DNA of 64,000 bases from Malurus cyaneus samueli (taxonomy: Eukaryota; Chordata; Aves; Passeriformes; Maluridae): assembly GCA_009741485.1 (NCBI GenBank), contig CM019216.1:53486918-53550917 (forward strand), read 5' to 3'. Of the stretch, positions 1-11,900 are shown piece by piece (position 1 is the stretch's first letter; the number at the start of each line of letters is the position of its first letter). The position numbers and the translations under genes were made by a program. The notes below the pieces were generated by a model that did not search any database, was not told the origin of the DNA, and saw nothing but the letters and a program-made list of their open reading frames with translations.

Positions 1-240
1 ACACGTTGGTAAGTCCTCGGACACGGCCGGGCGCCTCTCCCGGAGCAGGGAACCCGCCGAATGGTCCGATGCTGGCCATGCTGCCACCGTCCTGCCCTCG
101 CCGACGCCTCACGATCCCGGGAGTGGCTGCCGCACCGGGGCCGCGGCACGGAGGGCGCCCGCTCCCGCGGCGGCGGCTCGCGGCCTGCCGCCCCGCGCCG
201 AGGCCGCCATTCCCGCCCTTCCCCCGCGCAAGCCGCTTAC
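1..240 (-). other. LRP11: Start of LRP11 intron 1
   Basis: On the minus strand the GTAAGC donor at 240-235 begins the intron, which continues past the left edge. The first 240 bases remain CpG-rich. Long open frames here on both strands reflect high GC content rather than coding. Confidence 0.75.
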
Positions 241-845
241 CCGTGGCGGCGGGCGACGCCGGCGGTGCGGCGGCTGTAGAGCTGTAGCCGCGGGCGGGGC
301 GAAGCGGCAGACGGGGCGGCCGCGGTGCGTGCAGTCGAAGAGGTAGCAGCCCGGCTCCGCCGCCGGCCCCGCGGGCGGGGGGCCCTGCACCGGCCAGCGT
401 GCAGCGCGGCTCGGCGCAGCAGGCGTCCAGGCACTGCCGCCAGCCGACACGGCGCCGGGCGCTCGCAGGAAGGGTGCGCCGGCCGCGATGGTCCTTGGTG
501 CGGATGATGGATCGGGCTGGCGGAGAAGCCGCCGCTTCCGCCGCACCGCTCCCCGCCGCCCCTCCGCCGCCCGCCGTCGCCGGCGGTCCCGGCTCTCTGC
601 TGCAGCTGCCGGCGGAACTCCTCCAGCAGCGTCTCCACGCCCGAGATCTGCGAGCGCAGGTCGGGCAGCGGCGCCGCGCAGCGCCCGCCCGGCAGCACGG
701 CCCGCCCGCCAGCGCCGCCAGCAGCACCAGCACCAGCGCCGCCATGGCCCGGGCGGCGGCGGCGGCGGCGGAGCGGCTCCCCCGGGCACCCCAGCGAGCG
801 CGGCGCGGGGAGGCGCCGGCCCCGCCCGGCTGCACCAGCCCAAAA
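20..845. promoter_or_regulatory. CpG island covering the LRP11 5' end
   Basis: GC content and CpG density are very high from the left edge to about 845, then drop abruptly to AT-rich sequence by 880. A GC-box-like CCCGCCC sits near 821-827, some 75 bases upstream of the LRP11 start codon. The transcription start is probably between about 760 and 860 on the minus strand. No TATA box is evident, as expected for a CpG-island promoter. The exact start site cannot be read from sequence. Confidence 0.8.
241..745 (-). CDS. LRP11: LRP11 first coding exon (signal peptide and MANEC region), frame-broken in this sequence
   Basis: LRP11 is a single-pass membrane protein of the LDL-receptor-related group with an N-terminal MANEC domain, then a PKD-like and an LDLR class A domain. 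This exon covers the signal peptide and most of MANEC. The ATG at 745-743 (minus) opens a hydrophobic leader, MAALVLVLLAALAGG. Family-specific segments follow in order: SGVETLLEEFRRQLQQ (644-597), SIIRTKD (511-491), IAAGAPFLRAPGAV (489-448), GWRQCLDACCAEPRCTLAG (445-389), GCYLFDCTHRGRPVCRFA (351-298) and a YSSYS-like end near 289-273. They recall human LRP11 closely, and the MANEC cysteines are present. The segments lie in different frames (about seven switches), so no single open frame spans the exon. A strong donor, GTAAGC, lies at 240-235, after CAC GG. Identity is from remembered family sequence, not a search. The rest of the gene lies left of the window. Confidence 0.88.
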
Positions 846-3502
846 AGAAAAGCCCAGTAGTCAATAACGTAATGCACAAAGCTGTGACCTCTTGACTTCT
901 AGCACAAAAATCCTGGATGGGGTCTTAACCACCAAAAACAGTCGTGAAGAACTCCCCGTGCAAGATTTTATAGTCTTTGCTGAATGAGTTTCAAAGAAAT
1001 GCTTCCAATTAAATTAATCAGTTTTACATCTGTCACAACTTCTGTTTTATCATGAAATTAAGGCTGATCCTGCCACACAGATTAATAACAGTATTATCCC
1101 TGAAAATCAGCAATCCTCCAAAACAACTGCTTTGTTACTTTTCATCAGATGTATGGAGCCTCAAGGTGCTGGAGTGGCACATTGAGACCTGTCTACCAGC
1201 ACTGAGAAACATAAGCTTGCCAGTAAATATATAAAGGTGATGATGGATTTTGAGCTGCGTACAAAGGGGTGTTATAACAGGTCAAGTGATAACTCTGTGT
1301 TCTCATTTTCATTTGGTTTATTCTTCCAACCATCTTTAATCACAGACTCATACATTTCCCGAATTACTGGAAAAAGCTTAATAGCTACATCAAAAATGTC
1401 ATTATGGCAGGATGCTTACAATATGTATCAAAATAAAAGGTATATTAGGAATGGTTTTAAGACATCTTTGTACCTTTAATATTTTAGGCTTGTTTTAGGC
1501 CTTGTTTCCAGTATAATTTAGAATTGCCTCCAAAATCCACTGTAGTATTCTGCCATCGTGGAGCCTTGGCAGCAAACTGACATGCAGCTTGCAGTTTGGA
1601 TTGTGATTTCTCCTCCTCACCCAAATCACAGGACTGTAGCTCAGTGATGCATTGAAGCGCGTTAGCCTGTCAGCTGTTGAAGATTGATTTTCTCTGGCTA
1701 TGTGCTCTATGGGTTTTCTAAATTTCTATAAATTATATTCTTGAGATTTTCAATTTCCAATCCATTTTAGTTGAAACTGATCAATACACTCAAAGATTAT
1801 AGGAAGATGGAGCAGCTAGACAGTAAGATGATATAATTCTCATCGGCTTTGAAAATTAGGCTAAAATGCCACAATCTTATTTTTAGGAGTATTTCGGAGA
1901 GATGATCAATCTATTCATAACAGAGGTACTGACTGTGAAGCACTGATTTTGCTAGAGGTGGCACTGGTGACACTGGTTTGATACTGCTGTTGTAGCCTCT
2001 GATGCTACATTTGGTTCCCAAATGTAAGCCAAAATAAAGCTCACATTTATGCAGTTTGTGAAGTTGGCAGAGAAAAAAATGCACCAGGTCATCACTTCTC
2101 TGAGTCATCAAAGATTTGGAACTACTCTGAGCAGAAGCTCCCAGATCTGGATCAGCACACAGCAGTGTTAGTGGGGGTCATATACAGGGCACAGAGGACC
2201 ACTCATCCCACCATCCTTGTGGTATCCAGCTCTGCCAGAAAGGTGGTGCCTGGCTGTCAGTGGTGGTGGCACTGAAGTAGCAAGTTCTCACAGAAAACAC
2301 TGAGAAAAATTATCACTTTCTATTGCTTTATAATGAGGAAGCCATGGTTGGAAGGTGTCTCCAAGGAGAGCAGGCTCTTCAAGTAGGTGAGCATTTAAAA
2401 GGCGAAGAAGGATATGGCTAAAGGGAGTCACAGTCCTGTTGTCTTGCTTCAGTGTCACATTTACCACTTTGAAGGTTAGTAGGATATCAAAATGCCTTCC
2501 TAAGTTGGGATAAGGATAACATGTTTACATTTTTGCTTGGAAGTGTTGACACCACCCTCAGATTCTCTTCTTGAGCAAGAATTTATTTCCAAGTGCAGCA
2601 GATTTTTTTTTTGTATTGATGCTGGAGCAGAACTTGTTTTGTTGCCTAATATTCTTGGCTCAGAATGTGTATGTTATTTCTCTTGCCTTGTGAGAAAGAT
2701 GGCATTTGTAGTCATGCTGAGCTTTTTTCAGAAGGTGGCAGCAGCTTATTACTTATATAAAGCAGATTGCTGCTAGACATCAATGCCTGCCTAAGGGTAA
2801 ACCAAAGATTCATAACTACATATACTTAATTTCACATTTCTTTACTGCTTCATTGTTGTGAGTGCCTCAGCTTTTCTTTGGATTGTGTAGTAGCAAATAA
2901 AAATTAATATTTTGTTTATAGTAACACTAAAATATTTTATAATATCAAATTGAAGGTTTGGGATGGCTGATTTTCAAGCAGAGTGCCTTAGAAATTAGTG
3001 CAGATATCTGTCAGGTTTTAGGTTTTTTTTTTTTCCTTTTCAAATGATACATTCTGTATCAGAGCTTATTGTCCAAAATGTCCACTTCATCACGCGTGGG
3101 ACAGCTAAAAAATGCAAGCTTTCTTTCCCAAAAGTGGAGATTAGACTACACATACATTCTTTACATCCAAACAATGCCTGGCAAAGTAATAAACGATTTC
3201 AGAATTAATGAATATTCATGTTTCCAACCATCTGTTGATTAGTTTCAATCTCTATTCATATTCAAAATTCATAAAATAGCTGAAACTATGGGAATAAGGT
3301 GTGAATGCATCTGCTTTTCTCTTCCTTTAGTTATTTTTTTGCCCAGAATAACAGGGATTAAAAAAGCAGGGGCCAGAAAGGCAATGGAGTCGGATGAAAA
3401 GAAATGGAAAATGTAGAAAGGGAGAAGGAAAAAAAGGCAAAGTCATATCTAGGCTTCCTCATCTGAAGTGCTTTCCTATGGAGTCATGTTTGGGTTTTGT
3501 TT

Positions 3503-3541
3503 GTTTTTTTTTTTTTGTTTTTTTTTTTTTTTTTTTTTTTT
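3503..3541. repeat. Poly-T tract
   Basis: A nearly pure run of T broken by two G residues, with a longest stretch of about 24 T. It causes low-complexity poly-F or poly-K open frames on the two strands. It may be the remnant of a retroposon tail or a simple expansion. I see no element body next to it. Confidence 0.9.
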
Positions 3542-3699
3542 GGGGATATGTGCTCAGAAAAAGAAACATATCTTCCTCTTCATTTGAAGTCTTCCAGATG
3601 CTCTGCAAACAGTAAACACATAATGCAAATGTTATCTGCAGAAAAATGTGTTGTCGGCATGATGTTATCATTAGACACATTTTCTCTGCTCCAGTTTGC

Positions 3700-3900
3700 T
3701 TGTGAGAATCTGTCGAGTAAACACCCATGATAGATACAAATCACCTCAGATGCTGGAGTGGACTGTTGATTGACAGCTGAGTTTGAGCAATTTGCCCGCG
3801 AATGAATTGAAGTGATAACCTTTTCTTTGCAGCTTGAAGATCCAGGTTTCCGACCGTGAGAGTGAGAGCTGAGGAGCTGCGCATAAATAACAGAAGAGAG
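3700..3900. promoter_or_regulatory. Candidate regulatory block with a PBX-MEIS/PREP-type site
   Basis: The decamer TGATTGACAG at 3767-3776 matches the known composite PBX-MEIS/PREP site exactly. It overlaps an E-box, CAGCTG, at 3774-3779. Nearby sequence keeps several CpGs (around 3797 and 3852) that neutral AT-rich DNA usually loses. The block lies about 3 kb upstream of the LRP11 start. Function is inferred from motifs and composition only. Confidence 0.35.
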
Positions 3901-4479
3901 GGATTGTAAATGTTAGGAGTGGAGGCAGAGGAATTAACTCAGGTATTTAACACAGGTTTTGTGTTTTGTCATTTTAAAATATTTCACATCCCTCTCAAGA
4001 AAAAAAATGTGTAATGCTGTGGTACCAGTGTTATGAAAACAGTGTGAGGAATAATTTTTCAAATTTCTAAATTAAAAATGTAAATGTAATCGTGGAAGTC
4101 TATCATATCATATTGATTTTGTGAACACCCCATGGTGATGCACGTTAAAAAGGTATGACTGGCAGCCTGAGATGGTTTTAATCCATGTATGGTAAACTGT
4201 TTTTCTTGCCCTCCTAAAGGAGAGAAAAATAGCCAAGCCCTGTCTTGGAATGAGTGTCTATAATTGTGCTTGTCTTTTGTCTGCTGTATTAAATATCAGT
4301 GTACGAAAAACGAGAGCTCTCCTGGTTGATAAAGCAGAATATTATTAACACCCTCCCTCCTTTCTATATGCCTGACTGCATTTTTGCTTAACATAAAGCA
4401 AGTATTTTACTACAAAACCAGGAAGGAGACAGAGAATTAAAAAAAGGGCATGAGATTGTGTTTTAGAGACGCTTCCCCA

Positions 4480-4680
4480 CTAGCAGCAGAGGTAATGATC
4501 GGGCTGAGACATCAGGTGATTACTTTAACGTCATGTTCATACGCGCTGCGATTGCTTCTCTGCCCGGATACTGCATAATTGACTGCACAGCATTAGCCCG
4601 GCACCACGTGGTAGCAGCGCACATACTCTGACGGCAAAAGCACTGAGGCTCTGCTACTGAGATAAATATTCTAAAAAAAC
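4480..4680. promoter_or_regulatory. Candidate regulatory block with a palindromic CACGTG E-box
   Basis: About ten CpGs survive in 200 bases of otherwise CpG-poor DNA. The block contains ACCACGTGGT at 4603-4612, a ten-base palindrome around a perfect CACGTG E-box of the kind bound by USF/MYC-type bHLH factors. No repeat family is recognisable. It may be a conserved enhancer upstream of LRP11, but conservation cannot be judged here. Confidence 0.35.
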
Positions 4681-7600
4681 AACACAGACTCCTTGAAAAG
4701 GACAAGGATGGGTAGGGGTGAGAGGAGGGGAGCCGTTTCTGTAAAGTGAAGTTATTAGTAGTGTTTATTACCTGGTGTAAGGTAAAATTCCCTCTGATGA
4801 GACATAATTATCATGTGCCTTGCTGCCTGCTCCTAAGTCATTACTAGGTGATCTGACTGTTTCACCAAAATCAAAATCAGGCAGGGTAAAAAGAGAGGTA
4901 AGGTAAAGCTAAGCAAATAAATCCTAGTATTGTGGAGACAATAATACCACTCTTCCCACATACCTTAGCTGGATTTTGGAAAAAAAAAAACCATTTCTTT
5001 TTGACTGGAATCCACCAAATTCTCCTTCAGCATCCTTCCAGTCACTGCAGCAGCAGTGGCATCTGCTTTTTGGGGCATTAAAGCTGTAAAACTGCAGTCT
5101 GAGAGATGAAGGATGGTTATTAAAAAAATTAATAAGGTGCTTCTCTGGAAAAGTGTTAGTTAGAGTTAGAGCTACAGATTATAACCTAGAATTTCTGCCA
5201 GTTCTGTAGAAATAGGTTAACAATGATTTACAAACAATAAAAATCTAATTTAACAGCCAGAGCCCAGGTTAAGCAAGGAGCACAAAAAGTAATTTGCCTT
5301 GTAAATAGCATCATTAAGAGTGGAACAGTTGAGAGAATGAAGATGAATCAATACTATGCATTTTTTTATAGTCAGCATATTACAACCTTTGAAGGCACTA
5401 TCTCTCCCTGTGTTTGTACTGTAGCAGAACAACTTGTGCTTTAAGGTGTTAGCTAAGCAAAGATTTGTATAAGCTGTGTCCACCAGTCATTGAAAAAATT
5501 TCCTACTGCATATTAAAAGTGTGGAAAACTATTTCATGTACTGTCTGAACATACATAACTGACAGCCTAAATTCTTTATGCCTGGGTTTTTTGAGGTTTT
5601 TTTTTTAAATACATGAAGCTTTGATATGCGTAAAACTACAAAGGATTGCTTCCCAGAAGGAAAAGATCTAGCTGAAAAAATTACTCATTTCTATTTCAGA
5701 CTTGGATTCTTCTGTGGCACAGCATGGTGATAAAAATCAGTTGGGTAATATGCTTATGATTAGTGAGTCAATAGGACTGGTGGTAACCCTGACGCTGATC
5801 AGTAATATCAAGTTTTTGAAACAGGTTACAAAATAATAGCAGGCTCTGCAGATGCCACCAAATTAGCAAATATTTTGGATGCAAGTACCAGTACTCCCTC
5901 TTCTGTAATTCCTCATGTTTTTCATAGGAAGGACAAAAAGAAGACAAATAGTTGGTCACTGGGAGCAGCTTTATATGGAATTCTTAATTCATGCACTCTA
6001 TGTTTAGTATACTCCTCTTACATGAACAATTTTGAACTTCTCAGCACTTCTTCCTTTTTGGCAATTTCCGAACTCTTCGGGAATGTTTGCAATGGCAGCA
6101 GATCCTTTGTATCCTAATTCTACAGGAAAACAGAAATATAATTATGATAATGTTTAATTTACTGGCAGCAGTAAAAATCATGAGCTAAATGGACAGCTTG
6201 AAAGGCATCAACCTTCTTCACTCCATTCTTTTCAAGACTTCCTTTTAACATACATTGCAAAAGACAAAACTCTTTATGAACCCAAATCTGCTTCCATTTT
6301 CTTCCAGACTCCTCTGTTTTCTGTTCTTTTTCTGGAGATGTTAAGTTACAGTAATGAATGTAGCAATCATTGCATGTAATTTTAACCCATTGAGTTACAG
6401 CTAATAGATCCTTCAGTGATTTTTCTAAAGCTATTTCTTGCATAAAGATTTTGCTCAACGCTGAGAATGTATTGGCTGGTTTAATAAATCAGCTACACTA
6501 GGAAAATGTGCAGTTTGGTTCAGTCAGTCACCTGAGTTGCTGCTTTCCTATCCTTCTATTGTCTTAAGTGCGTACAGCCACGATTAGGTGGAAAGATGAT
6601 AAAATTCAACTAAAGGAATTCTGAACCTTGTTGTTCAAAAATAGTCAAAGACTCTTTTTAGGTTTTCATGTAATTTTTAGTAATAGAAGTGGTAGCTTAT
6701 GGCATTGCCACATTGGTTTGCCTAGCTGGCATTTTGTCAAAGAAGTAGGACCCTTTGTACTTTTCTGTTGCAGACGAAAAAAAATTGAACCTATGATAGC
6801 TGGAAGCACAGTGTTTTTATTTAGTCTGAAGGTGTACAAAAAGATGGGGAGATCCTCTCTCTGTCTTGCAGAGCATATCACATAGCTTGTCCTCCAAGCT
6901 CAGACGGAAGTCTTTTGCTGGCTTTAGTTGTCTTTGGGCTAGATTCAAAACCCGCATCTCTTATTTGCAAACTGGAAATACTAATAGATATCTACAAATG
7001 GAGAGCTGCAATAGAAAAATTAGTTAATAACACAGTTTGAGGGAATTGCAGTGAATAATTAAATGATGCAATTAAAAACATTTTTGTCTGCTTTTTCACA
7101 CAGTACAATTCAGTTCCTTTTTTGCTGTTGATGTGACTGTGTTTGCCTTTGATTTCTGTATTTGGGTATCCGTGGAGGTTTTTTTAAGTATTCTGAATGC
7201 ACAATTCTATCAGTTCTAGTAGGTCACACACACAAATCTCCCCAGGTGAAATCAGTGGTGTGGTTTAGTGATGTTTGTGCTTTGCCACCAGTGGAGAAAC
7301 AGGTTTTAGGTGTGTCGTAACTGGCCTGTTAATTGGAGCACTTATATGAGTTTTATCCCAAGCATTTTACTTTTATCCTCATTTAAAAAGTCTTTCTGGA
7401 CTTCAAAGCAGGAGGGCTGTTAAATTAACTTAGATGAGAGAGTGGGATTTTCTTTAAATTGGGCTGCAAATCACAGATTTTGTATTGAAGCTTGAGGCAA
7501 AATTATTTGAATGCAAATAATCCTCCTATGTTCTTCCTACTGTTCTCCAGTATGTCCCTCTGAGGATGCATATGTTTCCTCACAGGTTTCCTCACTTGGC

Positions 7601-8226
7601 TAGGCAAATAACACATAGGGTGTCAGCATAAAAAGTCCCAGTCATTTTATCTCAGTCATCTGTAATTTAAGTGTTGTCACTGTATATACATGGTGGTGGG
7701 AGAATATCTGGGTTTTGGTTAGGCACAGATACAGATTACCCAGGGTAATTGTGCAATGAAGAGCACTGGTTGCATTAACCCAAAAAGGTCTTAAAAGTGA
7801 TATAGACTTTGTTTCAGGGAGTATAAGTTTCAAAATTTTCCCAGCACTTCAGATTTCATTATTATTTAATGAGCACCTATACCTTTAATGCAGCTGTGAG
7901 TTATTGCATATTAGAATTTCCAGAACTGGATGGTAATACTATTGAAAAATACTTTTTAAATGCATGTGAATATGTTTTGTATTCAAATGTGGACTAGAAA
8001 CATTGTGATAACAAAAGTTTTCTCACAGTGTTTCTGCATTTCTTATTTGGGCTAATCCAGAAACCATTTATTTCAGGCCCTCAGAAGCAACTCCCCTGAA
8101 TCTCAGTTATGTCAGGACATGAAGGTTCCAGCAGATTCATGGTTTGACCAAACCTTGTGTTTCATTTCTTTAGAGAGAGAAAAAGAAAATACATGGACTT
8201 GAGCAATACTGACTTTTAAATTTTTT

Positions 8227-8318
8227 TATATGTGTGTGTATATAATGGATATATGTGTGCATGTGTGTGTGTGTATAAATATAAAAAATAATATGTAGAT
8301 TTTGTTTTATATGTGTGT
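8227..8318. repeat. TG/TA microsatellite
   Basis: Interrupted runs of TG and TA dinucleotides, ending in an AT-rich stretch that directly borders the CR1 copy at 8319. Confidence 0.85.
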
Positions 8319-8910
8319 CCTGGCCTCATCAAAAAGAGTGTGCTCAGCAGATCAAGGGGGATGATTTTGTCCCCTGTCTATGCTCTCTCCATACCTTACC
8401 TGTAGTAGAGCATCCATCCCTGGTGCCCCCAGCACAAGAAAAACTTGGAACTGATAGAGCAAATCCAGAGGAGGGCCACAAAGTTGATAATGGCACTAGT
8501 GCAACTCCCCTATCAAGACAGGCTGAGAAAGTTGGGGCTCTTCAGTCTGGAGAAGAGAATGGAGACCTCACAGCCTTCCAGTGTCTGAAGAGGGCCCACA
8601 AGGAAGTTGGAGAGGGAGTCTCCATCAGGAACTGCAGTGATAGGATGAGCAGTAATGGGTTCAAACTGAAAGGGGAAACTTATGTTGGGTGTTAGAAATA
8701 ATTCCTTATTTTGAGGACAGTGAAGGACTGGAACAGGTTTCCCAGAGAAGTTGCCTGATGCCCATCACTGGCAGTTTTCAAGGCCATGTTCAATGGGACT
8801 TTGAGCAGCCTGGTCTGTGGAAGCTGTCCCTGCCCATGGCAGGGAGGTTGGAACCAGATGAACTTCAAGCTCCTTTCCACCCCAAACCATTCTGTGATTC
8901 CGTGATTCTA
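8319..8910 (+). mobile_element. CR1 LINE, 3' fragment, plus orientation
   Basis: About 590 bases match the 3' end of avian CR1 in order. CTGGCCTCATCAAAAAGAG opens it, with later landmarks CAGAGGAGGGCCACAAAG, GACAGGCTGAGAAAGTTGGG and CCTGCCCATGGCAGG. It closes with CCAAACCATTCTGTGATTC and a CGTGATTCTA copy of the terminal repeat. The 5' end is truncated, as usual for CR1. The frames open across it are decayed ORF2 and 3' UTR, not host genes. Divergence looks moderate. Confidence 0.93.
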
Positions 8911-11900
8911 TTTGATGAAGATACTACATTCCTACTTAAACAGTGATTTAGCTAGTGTCAGGGGCTGTGAATCAATGAAATTCAAATGCATTATGCAATA
9001 TGCTTTTCACCCAGGTAGTTTTCCCATTGCTGTTATTGTACAGAAGTTATTTTAATGTGAAATTAGAAAACTGTGATTAGAAGTGTGGAATTCACAGAGA
9101 GTGTATTTTCTTTGAAACATGAAGCCATTTTAAAAGGCTTTCCCTGCACAGTCATGCTACTGTGTAGTGTGTGCTTGGCATTTGTGGTATTGAAGGCCTT
9201 CCCATATTTTTACATCTCCAGCAGCTACAGAAAAGCCAAAGGACTAATCCTGAGTCTATATCACTTCACCATATTGGTGTAGTGTCAGCTCCCTGAGTGA
9301 GATGTCTTTTGCTGGTAACTCATATTTCTGACTGGAACTCCTATCATGTTCAGCAGAGTTACTGAGGCTTTGCTATAGGATATTATGCAGCTACTTGATT
9401 GTAGAATGTTCTCATTGTTATTGCTTGATTGTAAAGCATGCACACACTGCAATAGTTCATATTGATAAAATTACTAAAGTTATTTGTTCTTCTAATCTAA
9501 ATAAGTATTGTAGAATAGATTTTGCTGGATCTCTTCCAGCCGGGCCAGACTTCAACCTCTCTCTTTCTGTCAATATACAGTTTATAAATGTTCAGATTCC
9601 TAGCACTGAGATAAATATTCCTATGCATACCTTTTCTTTTCTATCTATAAAAAATGAAACTCTTTTCCAAGAGCTAAGAAATTTGGCTATGCGTGGGACA
9701 AGTATTCAAATGTGTTGCTTAGATAGATCAGCCTCACAAATCACACTGTTTGGTCCATCCAGACTGGAATCTGAGGAATTTTTTCAGGTTCTGTATAAAC
9801 TTCCTGCCAGATGGTATGGGAAGTTTGGATAGTGTGTGGGATTGACAGTTTATTTGTGAGGTAGATTAAAGCGATAATGGTATGTGCTATAGGGTTTTTT
9901 GGTATCTATCTGAAACAGCTCTCAGGAAATCTTATGCGCTTCATTTAATACTGTTAAAAAGATCTCTCCTCTAATTCCTTCACTTTTCCATTTCTATCAG
10001 CAAATTTTTCAATCCAGAGTAGGTAACAATATGTTTACACTCTCTTTTTTTTTTTTTTTTCCCAAGAAAAGGAGCAGAAGAATAATGTAATTTAATGCTT
10101 ATATGAATTAGCAATTTAACCACAGTATAATAATATTTTATTTATGTAATTGTTACTCAACTCCTATTTTCAAGAAAAAGCTAGGTGAAATATATTCAGG
10201 TAATTTCTATACTTCATAGAAAAGATTTTAACTTACTGCATCAAAACACTTATCTCCTGAGTCGAAGAGAGTGAACATCCTCCTGGAAAATAATAATAAT
10301 GTAATAATTTTTCAAGAATAGTGCCATTAGTCAGTTAATGTTTTAGTTACAGCATGCATAGCAAAGAGGGAAAGATTTTTCTGTTGTTTTGTCAGCTATA
10401 GTACTAATAGAGCATTTCAGCTTTGCTTACTCACTTTACATGAGCTGTTGTTGAAACTTCAAGTCTGAGGATCATTTCCCTGGTGTCACTCCATATTCAA
10501 CATGTCATGAGACATTGATCATTTCAAGTTAAAGACTGTTTAAAATCTGGGATCTGACTCTGTGCTCTCTATGTCTTCCGTGGCCTCTGGATATTCTCTT
10601 TGTCTCTCCATTGGTCTGACACAGAAAAGAATGGCAGATGAGTCACATGTTTAAAAAATTGCTTAAGCATCTGTAGGCTTTTCAGTAAGTGTAACACATC
10701 AGTCCATAGGCAGGCATTGCCTTTGGTTAAGATACCACTTAGTCATGAAGAATAGTCATACACCTGTTCTTAATGGAGTTCAGGATCCTGTCTTATTTTG
10801 CACCATGTGTCCCTTGATTACAGCGAATTTACCCTCCTATTCCTTTAAGCGGTTTCAATTATTTATTAATCTGTGTATTTCTTTAAAGAGCTTAGCAATA
10901 GCCTGCATGAATATCCAGTATTATTTTCTCATGTAACAAAGCTGCCAAATCCTCACAACATATTGCCCGACTGTCACCCTGCTGTGCCCCAGCTAGCTCA
11001 AGGCCTTTCAACATCCAGGTAGCCACGCTAATAAGGGCTGCCTTTCCAAAACCAGAGATACTGGGAACATGCCTACACAGCCCTTTGGCTTTAGAATTTG
11101 AGAAACAGCATGTTGGTTTTTTATTTAATTGTCTGAGGAGGTGCTACTATTTTGCAATTACAGGATTTAACACTTGTTAGACAACAAGCATAAAGGTAGT
11201 ATCTGCCTAAACAACTTCCACATTCATCAGTTTTTGAAAAATGGTATGACTTTCTCTCTAAGGGATTTCCTTCCATACCTTTTACATCCTGAAGAAAATC
11301 CTCAGTGCTGTTCTTCCAGTTCTTTCCCTAGGATATCCCAGTTTTAGAACAGGACTCTGTCTAAGTGCAGCCTGATCTCTTAGAAGAGTCTGACCCTGTA
11401 CTTTGAGAAGTAGCTTAATTTGTACTAGAAATAAATTTGCATTCCTTACACCCCAAGTCTGTATATTGAATAGTCATTTTGCCCTAATTCTTTTAAACAA
11501 GACACAGCCCTTCTGAATTTTCTCACCTTCCCTACACTAGTCAACATAACACTTCACTTCTCCCAAGCAGGACATAACCTCTCTACTCCCTTTTCCCCTG
11601 CTCTGCCTTCCACTATCTTCTACAGCACATGTCACCAAACAGGACAGACCCTTCCAGTCCTTTTCCTTCCTCTACACACGGGGACCGGCTCTTCCAACCA
11701 GATCTCCATGCTTGTGTGTTTCTGCTCTCCCTTTCAGGCCCATAACTTAATCCCAGCTAAATGTGATCTGGGTTTAATTCTGTTAAAAAAACCCCAACCC
11801 CTTATTTGATTTATTCTGGTTATGCATAAAGAGGAGGGAGATTTCTGGGTGTAAAACCTTTATTCTATACAGTACAGTGGAAAGTAAAGAAATATTTTAA

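Larger units (their letters stand above)
900..8221. other. Intergenic sequence upstream of LRP11
   Basis: AT-rich, single-copy-looking DNA with no supported gene. Open frames here are short and show no recognisable protein. It contains a long poly-T tract near 3.5 kb and two CpG-retaining blocks (about 3.7-3.9 kb and 4.5-4.7 kb), listed separately. Confidence 0.7.

Noticed and set aside
109..879. 256-codon open frame on the minus strand over the left CpG island
   Set aside because: It carries only some LRP11 segments and otherwise reads through arginine- and proline-rich out-of-frame sequence. The real exon uses several frames and ends at the donor at 240.
8315..8946. Two open frames of 126 and 85 codons
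   Set aside because: They lie inside the CR1 3' fragment and are transposon remnants, not host genes.
9395..9832. 145-codon open frame, plus strand
   Set aside because: No recognisable family, no flanking splice or promoter signals that I trust, and a length expected a few times by chance in 64 kb of six-frame sequence.
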